Below the pieces are notes generated by a model, which saw only the letters and a program-made list of their open reading frames with translations, made no database searches and had not been told where the DNA came from. 64,000 nucleotides of DNA from Vibrio viridaestus (GTDB lineage: Bacteria > Pseudomonadota > Gammaproteobacteria > Enterobacterales > Vibrionaceae), in the NCBI RefSeq assembly GCF_003856525.1, contig NZ_RJVQ01000004.1, positions 124,001 through 188,000 of the forward strand, read 5' to 3'. Every line of letters starts with the position of its first letter. The first letter of the stretch is position 1. Positions 19,561-28,431 of this stretch are shown piece after piece. Both the position numbers and the translations under genes were made by a program.

Positions 19561-19666
19561 GGATGGTATTTAATACAAATGTTTGCGTGAATTTTTGGTG
19601 TATTGAGAAATTTGATTAAATACCCAACGGTTGAAGCGATTTTTCCGAAAATTACCAAGAAAATGT

Positions 19667-19694
19667 TTGACATATTTTTGGTAAATCGTAATAT
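19667..19694 (+). promoter_or_regulatory. Promoter of the tRNA cluster
   Basis: Consensus TTGACA (19667-19672) and TAATAT (19689-19694) with 16-bp spacing, followed by a GC-rich discriminator (GTGCCTCCGC). This is the usual form for stringently controlled stable-RNA promoters. The first tRNA starts 15 bp later. Confidence 0.7.
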
Positions 19695-19709
19695 GTGCCT
19701 CCGCAAGAC

Positions 19710-19802
19710 GGTGAGGTGGCCGAGAGGCTGAAGGCGCTCCCCTGCTAAGGGAGTATACGGTTTGTAGCCGTATCGAGGGTTCGAATCCCTCCCTCACCGC
19801 CA
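19710..19802 (+). tRNA. tRNA-Ser (GCU), copy 1
   Basis: A 93-nt class II tRNA with acceptor GGTGAGG/CCTCACC, discriminator G and encoded CCA. The anticodon GCT is at 19744-19746 in a CTCCC/GGGAG stem, and a long variable arm is present. It reads AGC and AGU codons. Confidence 0.97.
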
Positions 19803-19831
19803 TTGTTTCTTGCAAGTTTGCAATAGAATGC

Positions 19832-19908
19832 GCGCTCGTAGCTCAGCTGGATAGAGTACCTGGCTACGAACCAGGCGGTCGAAGGTTCGAATCCTTCCGA
19901 GCGCGCCA
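19832..19908 (+). tRNA. tRNA-Arg (ACG), type A, copy 1
   Basis: 77 nt, acceptor GCGCTCG/CGAGCGC, encoded CCA. Anticodon ACG (19866-19868) in the CCTGG/CCAGG stem, expected to be edited to ICG. T-stem GAAGG/CCTTC defines type A. Confidence 0.97.
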
Positions 19909-19914
19909 TATTGC

Positions 19915-20007
19915 GGTGAGGTGGCCGAGAGGCTGAAGGCGCTCCCCTGCTAAGGGAGTATACGGTTTGTAGCCGTATCGAGGGTTCGAATCCCTCCCTC
20001 ACCGCCA
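19915..20007 (+). tRNA. tRNA-Ser (GCU), copy 2
   Basis: Identical in sequence to the first Ser tRNA gene (93 nt, encoded CCA), 6 bp after the preceding Arg gene, consistent with a Ser-Arg tandem duplication. Confidence 0.97.
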
Positions 20008-20032
20008 TTTTCTATTGTTGTTTGCACATAGC

Positions 20033-20109
20033 GCGCTCGTAGCTCAGCTGGATAGAGTACCTGGCTACGAACCAGGCGGTCGAAGGTTCGAATCCTTCCG
20101 AGCGCGCCA
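20033..20109 (+). tRNA. tRNA-Arg (ACG), type A, copy 2
   Basis: Same 77-nt sequence as the first Arg tRNA: acceptor GCGCTCG/CGAGCGC, anticodon ACG, encoded CCA at 20107-20109. Confidence 0.97.
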
Positions 20110-20120
20110 TTATTACTGAT

Positions 20121-20197
20121 GCGTCCTTAGCTCAGCTGGATAGAGTACCTGGCTACGAACCAGGCGGTCGGAGGTTCGAATCCTCCAGGACGCGCCA
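20121..20197 (+). tRNA. tRNA-Arg (ACG), type B, copy 1
   Basis: 77 nt with the same D-arm and anticodon arm (ACG at 20155-20157) as type A, but acceptor GCGTCCT/AGGACGC and T-stem GGAGG/CCTCC. The substitutions are compensatory on both sides of each stem. CCA is encoded. Confidence 0.97.
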
Positions 20198-20249
20198 TAC
20201 TTTAAGTAATAACATTGGTATTTAGCAGATATCAAAACATTTCAAATGC

Positions 20250-20326
20250 GCGCTCGTAGCTCAGCTGGATAGAGTACCTGGCTACGAACCAGGCGGTCGA
20301 AGGTTCGAATCCTTCCGAGCGCGCCA
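20250..20326 (+). tRNA. tRNA-Arg (ACG), type A, copy 3
   Basis: Identical to the other type A copies. CCA at 20324-20326. A 52-bp spacer separates it from the preceding type B gene. Confidence 0.97.
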
Positions 20327-20336
20327 TTATTTCCAT

Positions 20337-20413
20337 GCGTCCTTAGCTCAGCTGGATAGAGTACCTGGCTACGAACCAGGCGGTCGGAGGTTCGAATCCT
20401 CCAGGACGCGCCA
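20337..20413 (+). tRNA. tRNA-Arg (ACG), type B, copy 2
   Basis: Identical to the type B gene at 20121 (acceptor GCGTCCT/AGGACGC). It follows a type A gene after 10 bp, repeating the A-B pairing seen upstream. Confidence 0.97.
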
Positions 20414-20468
20414 CTTTCCTTAAAAAGAATCTAGGTCTTGTTTATTCAGGATCTGATTAATATATTGC

Positions 20469-20545
20469 GCGCTCGTAGCTCAGCTGGATAGAGTACCTGG
20501 CTACGAACCAGGCGGTCGAAGGTTCGAATCCTTCCGAGCGCGCCA
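20469..20545 (+). tRNA. tRNA-Arg (ACG), type A, copy 4
   Basis: Last gene of the cluster, identical to the other type A copies, CCA at 20543-20545. No clear hairpin terminator follows; the next ~30 bases are T/C-rich. Confidence 0.97.
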
Positions 20546-20720
20546 TTCCTTTCTACTTTCTATATTCTGCTTAAAACGACTTTTCCTCTTCACATAGTAT
20601 TTCCGTGTTCTACATATAATTTCTAACATTTTATTCTTATCGTTGCGTATTTTTTGCTCGCTTTGTGCTTGAGTTAAACAAATCTTTAATTCTATTCATA
20701 TATCCTAAATTTCTTCTTTT

Positions 20721-20732
20721 TCGCATGTGCGA
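20721..20732 (+). promoter_or_regulatory. Palindrome upstream of the oad operon
   Basis: TCGCA-TG-TGCGA inverted repeat in the AT-rich 229-bp gap between the tRNA cluster and oadG, 43 bp before the oadG start. It could be a regulator site; no regulator gene is nearby. Confidence 0.35.
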
Positions 20733-20774
20733 TGAAATAAACGACTCTTATCATTTGTAAAGGAAAATGCGTGT

Positions 20775-21032
20775 ATGGATAACACCATTGGAAGTTTACT
20801 CTGGCAAGCTGCTGCGATCATGGTGACTGGAATGGGAGTAGTGTTCCTTTTCCTTTCTATTATGGTTTTTCTGGTTGGCTTAATGTCAAAGCTTATCCCT
20901 CAGGAAGCACCACCCCAGCTATCTCGTAAGGTTAGTTCCGCAACATCCACTCCTAGTGGCGTTGAACCTCAAGTTGTTGCCGCAATAAGTGCAGCAGTTC
21001 ATCAGTACCGAATGAATCACAAATCGAAGTAG
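20775..21032 (+). CDS. oadG: Oxaloacetate decarboxylase gamma subunit
   Basis: Small membrane-anchored subunit that holds the sodium-pump oxaloacetate decarboxylase together. The 85-residue product has one membrane span (about residues 10-38) and a Pro/Ser-rich tail, then a basic His-containing end ([10 protein letters not shown]). That fits OadG, where the tail helps bind metal and the alpha subunit. It is the first gene of oadGAB, 13 bp before oadA. In Vibrio cholerae the same operon follows csrA and tRNA genes. Confidence 0.93.
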   Translation: MDNTIGSLLWQAAAIMVTGMGVVFLFLSIMVFLVGLMSKLIPQEAPPQLSRKVSSATSTPSGVEPQVVAAISAAVHQYRMNHKSK

Positions 21033-21045
21033 CAGGAGACATACG

Positions 21046-22824
21046 ATGAATAAACCATTAGCAATTACGGATGTGGTACTGCGTGATGCTCACCAGTCTT
21101 TGTTTGCAACCCGAATGCGTATCGAAGATATGTTACCCATAGCAAGTGAATTAGATGAAATAGGGTATTGGTCTTTAGAAACTTGGGGCGGGGCCACTTT
21201 TGACGCGTGTATTCGATATTTAGGAGAGGATCCTTGGGAGCGCTTAAGACTGCTAAAAAGAGCTTTTTCGAAAACTCCTATGCAGATGTTGCTGAGAGGA
21301 CAGAATTTATTGGGATATCGCCACTATGCTGATGATGTCGTGCAAAAGTTTGTTGAGCGTGCGCATGATAATGGTATGGATATATTCCGCATCTTTGATG
21401 CGATGAATGATGTTAGAAATTTTGAAACTGCGGTAAAAGCGACGATTGATGTAGGCGCTCATGCTCAAGGAACTTTGTCTTACACGACCAGCCCTGTTCA
21501 TAACTCTGATACTTGGGTTGATTTAGCCAAGCGTTTAGAAGATATGGGATGCCACTCATTGTGCATAAAGGACATGTCGGGACTATTGAAACCCTATGAA
21601 GCTGAAGAGCTTATCAGACGAATTAAACAGTCATGCTCTATACCGCTTGCGCTTCATTGTCATGCCACTACTGGGTTATCCACGGCAACGGCAATCAAAG
21701 CTGTCGAGGCTGGTGTTGATATATTGGATACAGCCATTTCCTCAATGAGCCAAACCTATGGACATACCCCTACGGAAACGGTCGTTGCAATGCTCCAGAA
21801 TACAGAGCGCGATACAGGTCTATCTCTTAATGCTCTTGAGTCTATTGCGGCTTATTTTAGGGATGTGAGGAAGAAGTACGCTCAGTTTGAGGGACAACTT
21901 AAGGGCGTGGATTCTCGGATTTTAATTGCTCAGGTACCCGGCGGAATGCTGACGAATATGGAAAGTCAGCTCAAAGAGCAAGGGGCGGCTGATCGAATTG
22001 ATGATGTATTAGCAGAAATTCCAAAAGTACGTAAGGATTTAGGTTATATCCCTTTGGTGACTCCTACATCTCAGATTGTTGGTACTCAGGCTGTAATCAA
22101 TGTCCTGACGGGGGAACGCTATAAATCCATTACTAAAGAAACAGCAGGGGTTTTAAAAGGCGAATACGGAGCGCCACCTGCTGATATTAATTTGGATCTT
22201 CAAGCGCGAGTACTAGAGGGAAGTGATCCGATAACTTGCCGTCCTGCGGATTTATTGAAACCCGAGTTCGAACAATTAACGGGTGAATTAACACAAAAAG
22301 CTAAGCAAGATAGTATCCATTTAAGTGAACAGTTAATTGATGATGTTTTGACCTATGCATTATTCCCTCAGGTTGGACTGAAATTTCTCAAAAACAGAGG
22401 TTATTCAAGTGCATTTGAACCGGCACCAGATGCCACCTCAGAGAATATACAAAAACCGATCACTACTACCAATGCTAAGATCGAAACGTATAGCGTCAAA
22501 GTCGATGGCAAGGTCTATAACGTAGAAGTTGGTCCGGAAGGTCAATTGTCGTCTGTCGTTGCTTCAACGGAGTCAGTTAATACTCCTCAAGCTGTTCCAG
22601 TAAACCAATCGACAGAAGATGTTCCTGCTCCATTAGCTGGCACGATTTTCAAAGTCATGGTGAACGAGGGCGACAATGTGAGTGAAGGGGATGTCCTGTT
22701 TGTTTTGGAAGCGATGAAAATGGAAACGGAAGTTAGAGCACCAAAAGCTGGAATTATTGCTTCACTTTTTGCTAAAGAAGGGGATGCGGTAGCTGTTGGT
22801 ACTCCTTTATTGACAATAGCTTAG
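21046..22824 (+). CDS. oadA: Oxaloacetate decarboxylase alpha subunit
   Basis: Biotin-dependent carboxyltransferase that moves CO2 from oxaloacetate to biotin in the first step of the Na+-pumping decarboxylase. The 592 residues have an N-terminal carboxyltransferase barrel ([14 protein letters not shown] at 12-25, metal ligands in [12 protein letters not shown]), a linker domain, and a C-terminal biotinyl domain whose EAMKMET motif gives biotinyl Lys558. A Pro/Ala-type flexible hinge precedes the biotin domain. It is co-transcribed with oadG and oadB. Confidence 0.96.
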   Translation: MNKPLAITDVVLRDAHQSLFATRMRIEDMLPIASELDEIGYWSLETWGGATFDACIRYLGEDPWERLRLLKRAFSKTPMQMLLRGQNLLGYRHYADDVVQKFVERAHDNGMDIFRIFDAMNDVRNFETAVKATIDVGAHAQGTLSYTTSPVHNSDTWVDLAKRLEDMGCHSLCIKDMSGLLKPYEAEELIRRIKQSCSIPLALHCHATTGLSTATAIKAVEAGVDILDTAISSMSQTYGHTPTETVVAMLQNTERDTGLSLNALESIAAYFRDVRKKYAQFEGQLKGVDSRILIAQVPGGMLTNMESQLKEQGAADRIDDVLAEIPKVRKDLGYIPLVTPTSQIVGTQAVINVLTGERYKSITKETAGVLKGEYGAPPADINLDLQARVLEGSDPITCRPADLLKPEFEQLTGELTQKAKQDSIHLSEQLIDDVLTYALFPQVGLKFLKNRGYSSAFEPAPDATSENIQKPITTTNAKIETYSVKVDGKVYNVEVGPEGQLSSVVASTESVNTPQAVPVNQSTEDVPAPLAGTIFKVMVNEGDNVSEGDVLFVLEAMKMETEVRAPKAGIIASLFAKEGDAVAVGTPLLTIA

Positions 22825-22833
22825 GGGCAGTCT

Positions 22834-23964
22834 ATGGATGGATTAATTACCTTATGGTCAGAGACTGGCATCGCGAATTTTCAGTTTGGTCAGCTCTGCA
22901 TGATAGTCGTGGGTGGTCTGCTACTCTTCCTGGCAATAGCAAAAGGTTTTGAGCCGTTACTGTTATTGCCGATTGGCTTTGGAGCCATTTTAGCCAATAT
23001 TCCCAATGCCGGATTTACTGAACCGGGAGGGTTATTGTATTACGTCTACCACGTAGGGATTGAATCGGGTGTATTCCCATTACTTATCTTTATGGGGGTA
23101 GGCGCTATGACGGATTTTGGTGCGTTGATTGCCAATCCGAAAACGTTATGGCTTGGAGCCGCCGCGCAATTGGGGATATTTGCGACCTTATTTGGCGCTA
23201 TTTTACTTAACCTCATTCCGGGGATGGAATTTACTCTCGCTGATGCGTCATCAATTGCCATCATTGGTGGGGCTGATGGGCCTACAGCTATCTTCCTTGC
23301 AAGTCGGTTATCTCCTGATTTACTTGGTGCAATTGCTGTCGCTGCTTATAGCTATATGGCCTTAGTGCCTATTATTCAACCGCCCATTATGAAAGCGCTG
23401 ACAACCAAAGAAGAACGTGGTATCAAAATGGCTCAGCTACGGCATGTTGGCAAAAAGGAAAAGATTTTCTTTCCTCTGTTAGTGCTTAGCATGACGATTC
23501 TATTATTGCCTTCAGCGACATCTCTGGTCGGCATGTTTTGTCTTGGTAATCTGATGAGGGAAGCGGGAGTTGTCGAGCGACTGTCTAAAACGGCGCAAAA
23601 TGAGCTAATTAATATTGTTACTATTTTTCTCGGACTTGGTGTTGGCTCGAAATTGCAGGCAGATAAATTCCTGAATCTGGAAACGCTTGGTATTCTCGCG
23701 TTGGGTGCAGCGGCCTTTAGTGTGGGTACCGCGGGAGGGGTATTGATGGCTAAGTTACTTAATAAGCTCTCGAAAGAAGATATTAATCCGCTTATTGGGG
23801 CTGCGGGTGTATCTGCTGTACCGATGGCTGCCAGAGTCGTAAATAAAGTGGGTTTGCAGGAGAATCCGCAGAACTTTTTATTGATGCATGCGATGGGACC
23901 CAATGTCGCGGGAGTTCTGGGTTCTGCTGTCGCAGCTGGGATTTTATTGGCGTTGGTTGGATAG
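22834..23964 (+). CDS. oadB: Oxaloacetate decarboxylase beta subunit, sodium pump
   Basis: Polytopic inner-membrane subunit that decarboxylates carboxybiotin and exports Na+. The 376 residues contain many hydrophobic spans and the family signatures [33 protein letters not shown] and [20 protein letters not shown], which hold the conserved Asp and Ser/Tyr of the ion path. It starts 9 bp after oadA and is followed by a terminator at 24021-24047. Confidence 0.96.
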   Translation: MDGLITLWSETGIANFQFGQLCMIVVGGLLLFLAIAKGFEPLLLLPIGFGAILANIPNAGFTEPGGLLYYVYHVGIESGVFPLLIFMGVGAMTDFGALIANPKTLWLGAAAQLGIFATLFGAILLNLIPGMEFTLADASSIAIIGGADGPTAIFLASRLSPDLLGAIAVAAYSYMALVPIIQPPIMKALTTKEERGIKMAQLRHVGKKEKIFFPLLVLSMTILLLPSATSLVGMFCLGNLMREAGVVERLSKTAQNELINIVTIFLGLGVGSKLQADKFLNLETLGILALGAAAFSVGTAGGVLMAKLLNKLSKEDINPLIGAAGVSAVPMAARVVNKVGLQENPQNFLLMHAMGPNVAGVLGSAVAAGILLALVG

Positions 23965-24020
23965 ATTTACATCAAAATGACCGAAAGGTTACCGAATAGC
24001 TTAAAAATGGTATATATTCA

Positions 24021-24047
24021 AAGGGATGCTTTAGCATCCCTTTTTAA
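24021..24047 (+). terminator. Terminator after oadB
   Basis: AAGGGATGC (24021-24029), loop TTTA, GCATCCCTT (24034-24042), then TTTT. It ends the oadGAB operon just before the oxidoreductase gene. Confidence 0.9.
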
Positions 24048-24069
24048 TTCGTATCGAAAGGAATCTAAC

Positions 24070-25020
24070 ATGGAAAATAAGCAAATCGCTATTACTCAGT
24101 TTGGCGGCACCGAAGTATTAGCCATTCAATCTAGTCCCATTCCAGAGCCAAAAGAAGGAGAGGTACTGGTTGAAGTTCATTTTGCTGGTGTCAATCCGAT
24201 CGATGTGAAAACCCGAGCTGGCCTTGGATGGGCAGCAGAGCAAAATAAAAACAATCTACCCTGGGTTCCTGGATATGACATCTCTGGGAAAGTGGTGAAG
24301 TGCGGTCCAGAAGCGGAACGCTTTCAGCCAACAGATAGCGTCGCTGGCTTTATTGGTTTTCCAGTTCAGGGTGGGGCATACAGCCAATATGTGTGCGTGC
24401 CAGAAAAACAGCTCAGCTACGTTCCTCCGGCTGTGACACTCGAAGCGGCTGCTGCGATTCCTCTTGCTGGTCAAACGGCTGCGCAGGCGATTAATAAAGT
24501 TCAGATCAAAGAAGGTGAGAGCGTATTGATTCTTGCTGGCGCTGGTGGCGTTGGTCATCTTGCTATTCAGTTTGCGTTGGCCGCAAAAGCTGAAGTGTAT
24601 ACGACGTGTAGTGAGAGTAATCTTGATTATATGGCAACGCTTGGTGCTCACGCGATCAATTACGAGTTTGCTCCAGCATCCGAGCGTTTAGAAAATATTG
24701 ATGTTCTGATTGATCTATTGGGTGGTGACATTGCTCTGGATGCACTGAAATGCCTAACGGATAATGCAAGAGTTGTTACTGTGCCGACAATCACAGCTGA
24801 AATGATCTGTGAAAAAGCAAAATTATTGGGCTTTGAGGCTACGGGTATGTTAGTTGATCCCGATCCCGAGCAAATGGACACCATGCTTTATATGGTAAGT
24901 GTTGGGCTGCTCAAAGTAGAAATTCAAAAAGTGTACCCATTTTCTGACGTTGCTGAAGCGCATCAGCAGATCGAATCAGGCCATACCAGAGGCAAAGTCT
25001 TGCTTAATATGAAATGTTAG
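24070..25020 (+). CDS. Zinc-independent quinone oxidoreductase-like protein (MDR family)
   Basis: Medium-chain dehydrogenase/reductase of the NADPH:quinone reductase type, 316 residues. ATG 24070 is preferred because the product then starts with the first strand of the GroES-like domain (AITQFGGTEVL) with AAGGAA upstream, and it lies after the oadB terminator. The GroES-like domain covers about 1-120. The Rossmann motif AGAGGVGHLAIQFA begins near residue 155. No zinc-binding Cys cluster is seen. The substrate is unknown. It overlaps the next gene by 7 bp. Confidence 0.88.
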   Translation: MENKQIAITQFGGTEVLAIQSSPIPEPKEGEVLVEVHFAGVNPIDVKTRAGLGWAAEQNKNNLPWVPGYDISGKVVKCGPEAERFQPTDSVAGFIGFPVQGGAYSQYVCVPEKQLSYVPPAVTLEAAAAIPLAGQTAAQAINKVQIKEGESVLILAGAGGVGHLAIQFALAAKAEVYTTCSESNLDYMATLGAHAINYEFAPASERLENIDVLIDLLGGDIALDALKCLTDNARVVTVPTITAEMICEKAKLLGFEATGMLVDPDPEQMDTMLYMVSVGLLKVEIQKVYPFSDVAEAHQQIESGHTRGKVLLNMKC

Positions 25021-25475
25021 AATGGGTGACAACGTTTATATCTAACTTAGGAAGTTTGTGGGCAGACTCAGCTCTGCTGATGCTTTTTATTACGGGCTTC
25101 CTTAGTGCAACTTTACTTCCTGGTGGCTCCGAAGCGGTTCTTTTTGCTACTCTAGACTTACATCAATTCTCTCCTCTTTTGGCGATAACGGTGGCAACAT
25201 TGGGTAATACACTCGGTGGTGCGACAAACTATGCTCTGGGTTTATGGATTCCTAATCGAACTGAAGGCCGAAAACGTGGTCTTAAATCCCTACTATGGCT
25301 TCAGAAATACGGTTACTGGGCTCTTCTATTCAGTTGGTTACCCGTTATCGGTGATGCTATGTGTGTTGCTGCAGGATGGTTACGTATGAAGTTCTGGCCA
25401 TCTTTAATTCTTATTTTTATTGGTAAGGCCATTCGTTACGCTGTACTTACTGCTCTATTTTATGGCTTTTTTTGA
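25014..25475 (+). CDS. yqaA: YqaA family inner membrane protein (VTT domain)
   Basis: Small polytopic membrane protein of 153 residues with the features of the SNARE-associated/VTT (DedA-like) group: FLSATLLPGGSEAVLFATL in the first re-entrant region, the conserved GNTLGGATNYALG segment, then KYGYWALLFSWLPVIGDAMCVAAGWLRM. The biochemical role of YqaA is not established; related DedA proteins act in lipid carrier or phospholipid flipping. It overlaps the oxidoreductase gene by 7 bp and precedes the M16 protease by 10 bp. Confidence 0.9.
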   Translation: MLEWVTTFISNLGSLWADSALLMLFITGFLSATLLPGGSEAVLFATLDLHQFSPLLAITVATLGNTLGGATNYALGLWIPNRTEGRKRGLKSLLWLQKYGYWALLFSWLPVIGDAMCVAAGWLRMKFWPSLILIFIGKAIRYAVLTALFYGFF

Positions 25476-25485
25476 AGGAGTTCTG

Positions 25486-28344
25486 ATGTCTCTACGTTGT
25501 CTTTTCATTAGTGTTTTATTGCTGATGATCGTGGGATGTTCGGGAGTAGAAAATACTCAATCAAGCAATCGCTCTCCAATCTCTGGCATCACTCTCATTG
25601 AAAGTCATCATCCGGCTCTGGGTGAAATCGGGATTCCTTACACCAAATATCGTCTTGCCAATGGTTTGGTCCTTATCTTAACGCCAGATCATTCTGATCC
25701 TTTAGTGAGAGTCGACGTGACTTATCATGTTGGTTCTTCTAGAGAAAATCCAGCCAGAACGGGATTTGCACATTTTTTTGAACATATGATGTTTCAGGGA
25801 TCCAAGCATGTTGGTGATCAGCAGCATTTTAAATTGATCACTGAAGCTGGTGGCATTTTAAATGGTTCCACCAACCGAGATCGAACTAACTATTATGAAA
25901 CTGTTCCTGCTAATCAACTGGAAAAAGTATTGTGGCTTGAGTCCGATCGTATGGGATTCTTGTTGGATTCTGTGTCGCAAAAGAAATTTGAAATTCAGCG
26001 TTCTACAGTGAAGAACGAACGAGCACAAAACTATGAGAATAAGCCTTACGGCATGATGTGGGAAAAAATGGATGAAGCAATGTACCCGGCTAATCATCCA
26101 TACTCGTGGCAACCCATTGGCTACGTCAGCGATCTAGATAAGGCTGATGTTAATGATCTCAAAGCCTTTTTCTTGAAATGGTATGGACCTAATAATGCGG
26201 TTTTAACTATTGGTGGTGACTTTGATACGAAAGAAACTCTAAAGTGGGTTCTAAAGTACTTTGGTTCGATCCCTCCAGGACCTGACGTTCCCCCGGTTCA
26301 TCAGCAGCCAGTCGTGTTGCCAGAAGATCGCTTCATCACTGTTGAAGACAATATAAAGCAGCCAATGGTAGTCATTGGCTGGGCAACGGCGCTTTCTGGT
26401 ACCGATGATGAAATGAACCTCAGTGCCTTAGCTAAAATCGTGGGGAGTGGAGAAAATAGCCTTTTCTATCAGAAATTGGTTAAGACACAAAAGGCACTTG
26501 ATGCCGGGGCATTTCAAAAGTGTGGAGAACTATCCTGTAGCTTTTATCTTTATGCGATGAGTTCGTCTCAGGGCAAGAGTAAGTTAAAAGAACTGAAAAA
26601 TGAAATGCTGTCTATTGTTGCGACGCTAAGCAAGCAGGGAGTGGATTCAACCCGTCTAAAAGAAATTCAAGGAATGGCTAAGGCGAATGCCGTCTTCGCA
26701 ACCGAGAGTGTGGCTGGGAAAGTTTCTCAGTTGGCAAGCAATCAAACGTTTTGGGATCAACCGGATCGAATCAACACCGAACTCGAACAATTGTCTGGCT
26801 TGACTACTAATTCAATAAAAAATGCACTCGATTCTTATCTTCTTAATCAACATTATGTCGTTATGAGTGTGGTTCCAAATGGGAAAGCGAATATTTCGGC
26901 GGAAAAAGCTAATTTTGTGTTCCATCGAGATACGGCCGCTTTATCTTCTGAACTCACATCTGATCCCATTGAACTAAGAGTACCTAAAGATAAGTTCGAT
27001 CGTTCGGTGATGCCTCAAGTTTCAAGCCCTGTAAAACCAGTTATGCCTACACTTTATCGAGACTATCTTGATAATGGCATTGAAATTGTCGGTACTGAGT
27101 CAAAGGAGACGCCAACTGTCCTTATTCAGATATCTTTGCCAGCAGGTAATCGATATGTTCCAGAAGGAAAAGAAGGTTTAGCTCAGCTTACGGCAAGTAT
27201 GCTCCAACAGGGTTCAGTACTGCACAGTGCTGAGGAAATGGAGTCTCAATTAGACCAACTCGGGTCCGTCATTTCTGTGAGTACAGGAACTTATACCTCC
27301 AGTGTTGTTGTATCGGTTGTGAAGAAAAATCTCGATGCAACATTATCGATTCTTAATGATGCTTTAGTTAACCCGCGTTTTGAAAAGAGCGATTTACAAC
27401 GAATTAAACAGCAAATGATTCAAGAAGTGATGTACCGCACTCAGAAAGTAACATGGTTGGCATCTCAGGCTTCGAGAGAAATCCTCTACAAAGGCACTTT
27501 ATTTGCCCGCGACATGAATGGGACTATAGCGTCAATAAAGTCACTTACTCTAAATGATGTTAAGCAGTTTTATAATGCTAACTATACGCCTAATGGGGCT
27601 CAGGTAGCGATTGTCGGAGATCTCTCGGAAAAAGAAGCTCTGAATAAGCTACAGTTTCTAACTGATTGGACTGGAAATCCAGCGCCTCTGCTAAATCCAC
27701 AGACTCTTCCTAAAATCGGCGGGCAACATATTTACTTAGTTAATAAGCCGGGAAGTGTCCAAAGTATTGTGCGTTTTATTCGTCCTGCTATGCCATTTGA
27801 TGCGACCGGAGAAATGTTTTTAACTCAGTTGGCAAACTTTAATCTTGCGGGTAATTTTAATAGTCGGATGAATCAAGAACTTCGCGAAAAGAAAGGTTAT
27901 ACCTATGGGATGAGTGGTTACGTTGCGAGTAACCGTGAAGTAGGGACGGTCATATTTAATGCTCCCGTTAGACGTGATGCAACTGTCGATACAATCAAAG
28001 AAATGACGAACCAATTGAAAGATTATGCGCAAAACGGAATCCGTGACGATGAGTTAACATTCATGCGTCTGGCGGTTGGTCAGCAGGAGGCTCTTGCATA
28101 CGAGACGCCTGGACAAAAAGCGCAATTGATCAGTGGCTTAATGACGTATGGCTTAGATAAAGACTATCTACAGCAACGCAATAATATTGTCGCAACGGTA
28201 TCGAAAGATACGATAAACCAACTCGCAAAGAAATGGTTTGATCCACATGATTATCAGATTATAGTGGTCGGGGATGCGAAAACCTTAAGGCCTCAACTTA
28301 AAGCGCTTAATCTGCCCGTTGTCGACCTTGAATTTATGCATTAA
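25486..28344 (+). CDS. M16 family zinc metalloprotease, lipoprotein
   Basis: Large insulinase-family peptidase of 952 residues. ATG 25486 has an excellent GAAGGAG 5 bp upstream and gives a lipoprotein signal (hydrophobic core, IVGC lipobox, Cys18). The inverted zinc motif HFFEH is at 96-100, with the downstream Glu in the KNERAQNY segment. The architecture is two tandem halves, each with an M16 catalytic-like and M16C domain; only the first half keeps the HxxEH motif. It is probably anchored in the periplasm to degrade peptides. It is related to PqqL-type zinc proteases but is not the PQQ enzyme. Confidence 0.9.
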   Translation: MSLRCLFISVLLLMIVGCSGVENTQSSNRSPISGITLIESHHPALGEIGIPYTKYRLANGLVLILTPDHSDPLVRVDVTYHVGSSRENPARTGFAHFFEHMMFQGSKHVGDQQHFKLITEAGGILNGSTNRDRTNYYETVPANQLEKVLWLESDRMGFLLDSVSQKKFEIQRSTVKNERAQNYENKPYGMMWEKMDEAMYPANHPYSWQPIGYVSDLDKADVNDLKAFFLKWYGPNNAVLTIGGDFDTKETLKWVLKYFGSIPPGPDVPPVHQQPVVLPEDRFITVEDNIKQPMVVIGWATALSGTDDEMNLSALAKIVGSGENSLFYQKLVKTQKALDAGAFQKCGELSCSFYLYAMSSSQGKSKLKELKNEMLSIVATLSKQGVDSTRLKEIQGMAKANAVFATESVAGKVSQLASNQTFWDQPDRINTELEQLSGLTTNSIKNALDSYLLNQHYVVMSVVPNGKANISAEKANFVFHRDTAALSSELTSDPIELRVPKDKFDRSVMPQVSSPVKPVMPTLYRDYLDNGIEIVGTESKETPTVLIQISLPAGNRYVPEGKEGLAQLTASMLQQGSVLHSAEEMESQLDQLGSVISVSTGTYTSSVVVSVVKKNLDATLSILNDALVNPRFEKSDLQRIKQQMIQEVMYRTQKVTWLASQASREILYKGTLFARDMNGTIASIKSLTLNDVKQFYNANYTPNGAQVAIVGDLSEKEALNKLQFLTDWTGNPAPLLNPQTLPKIGGQHIYLVNKPGSVQSIVRFIRPAMPFDATGEMFLTQLANFNLAGNFNSRMNQELREKKGYTYGMSGYVASNREVGTVIFNAPVRRDATVDTIKEMTNQLKDYAQNGIRDDELTFMRLAVGQQEALAYETPGQKAQLISGLMTYGLDKDYLQQRNNIVATVSKDTINQLAKKWFDPHDYQIIVVGDAKTLRPQLKALNLPVVDLEFMH

Positions 28345-28431
28345 AGGACACATATCTACGTCTATGTACGTTCACCTGGCGGCATCTGCAAGGAATTCTT
28401 TAGGTCGCCCACTGGATAAGCGAAGCTCATT

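Noticed and set aside
19570-20008. Minus-strand open frames repeating VREGFEPSIRLQTVYSLSRGAPSASRPPH
   Set aside because: They are antisense translations of the two tRNA-Ser genes, a well-known false-gene artefact.
19710-20545. Regular repeats that might look like a CRISPR array
   Set aside because: The repeats are complete tRNA genes with encoded CCA; unit lengths and spacers do not fit a CRISPR array.
23433-23903. 156-residue minus-strand frame
   Set aside because: It is antisense to oadB and low-complexity in nature, a shadow of the membrane-protein codon pattern.
24256-24651. 131-residue minus-strand frame
   Set aside because: Antisense to the quinone oxidoreductase gene, with no recognisable motif and no start signal.
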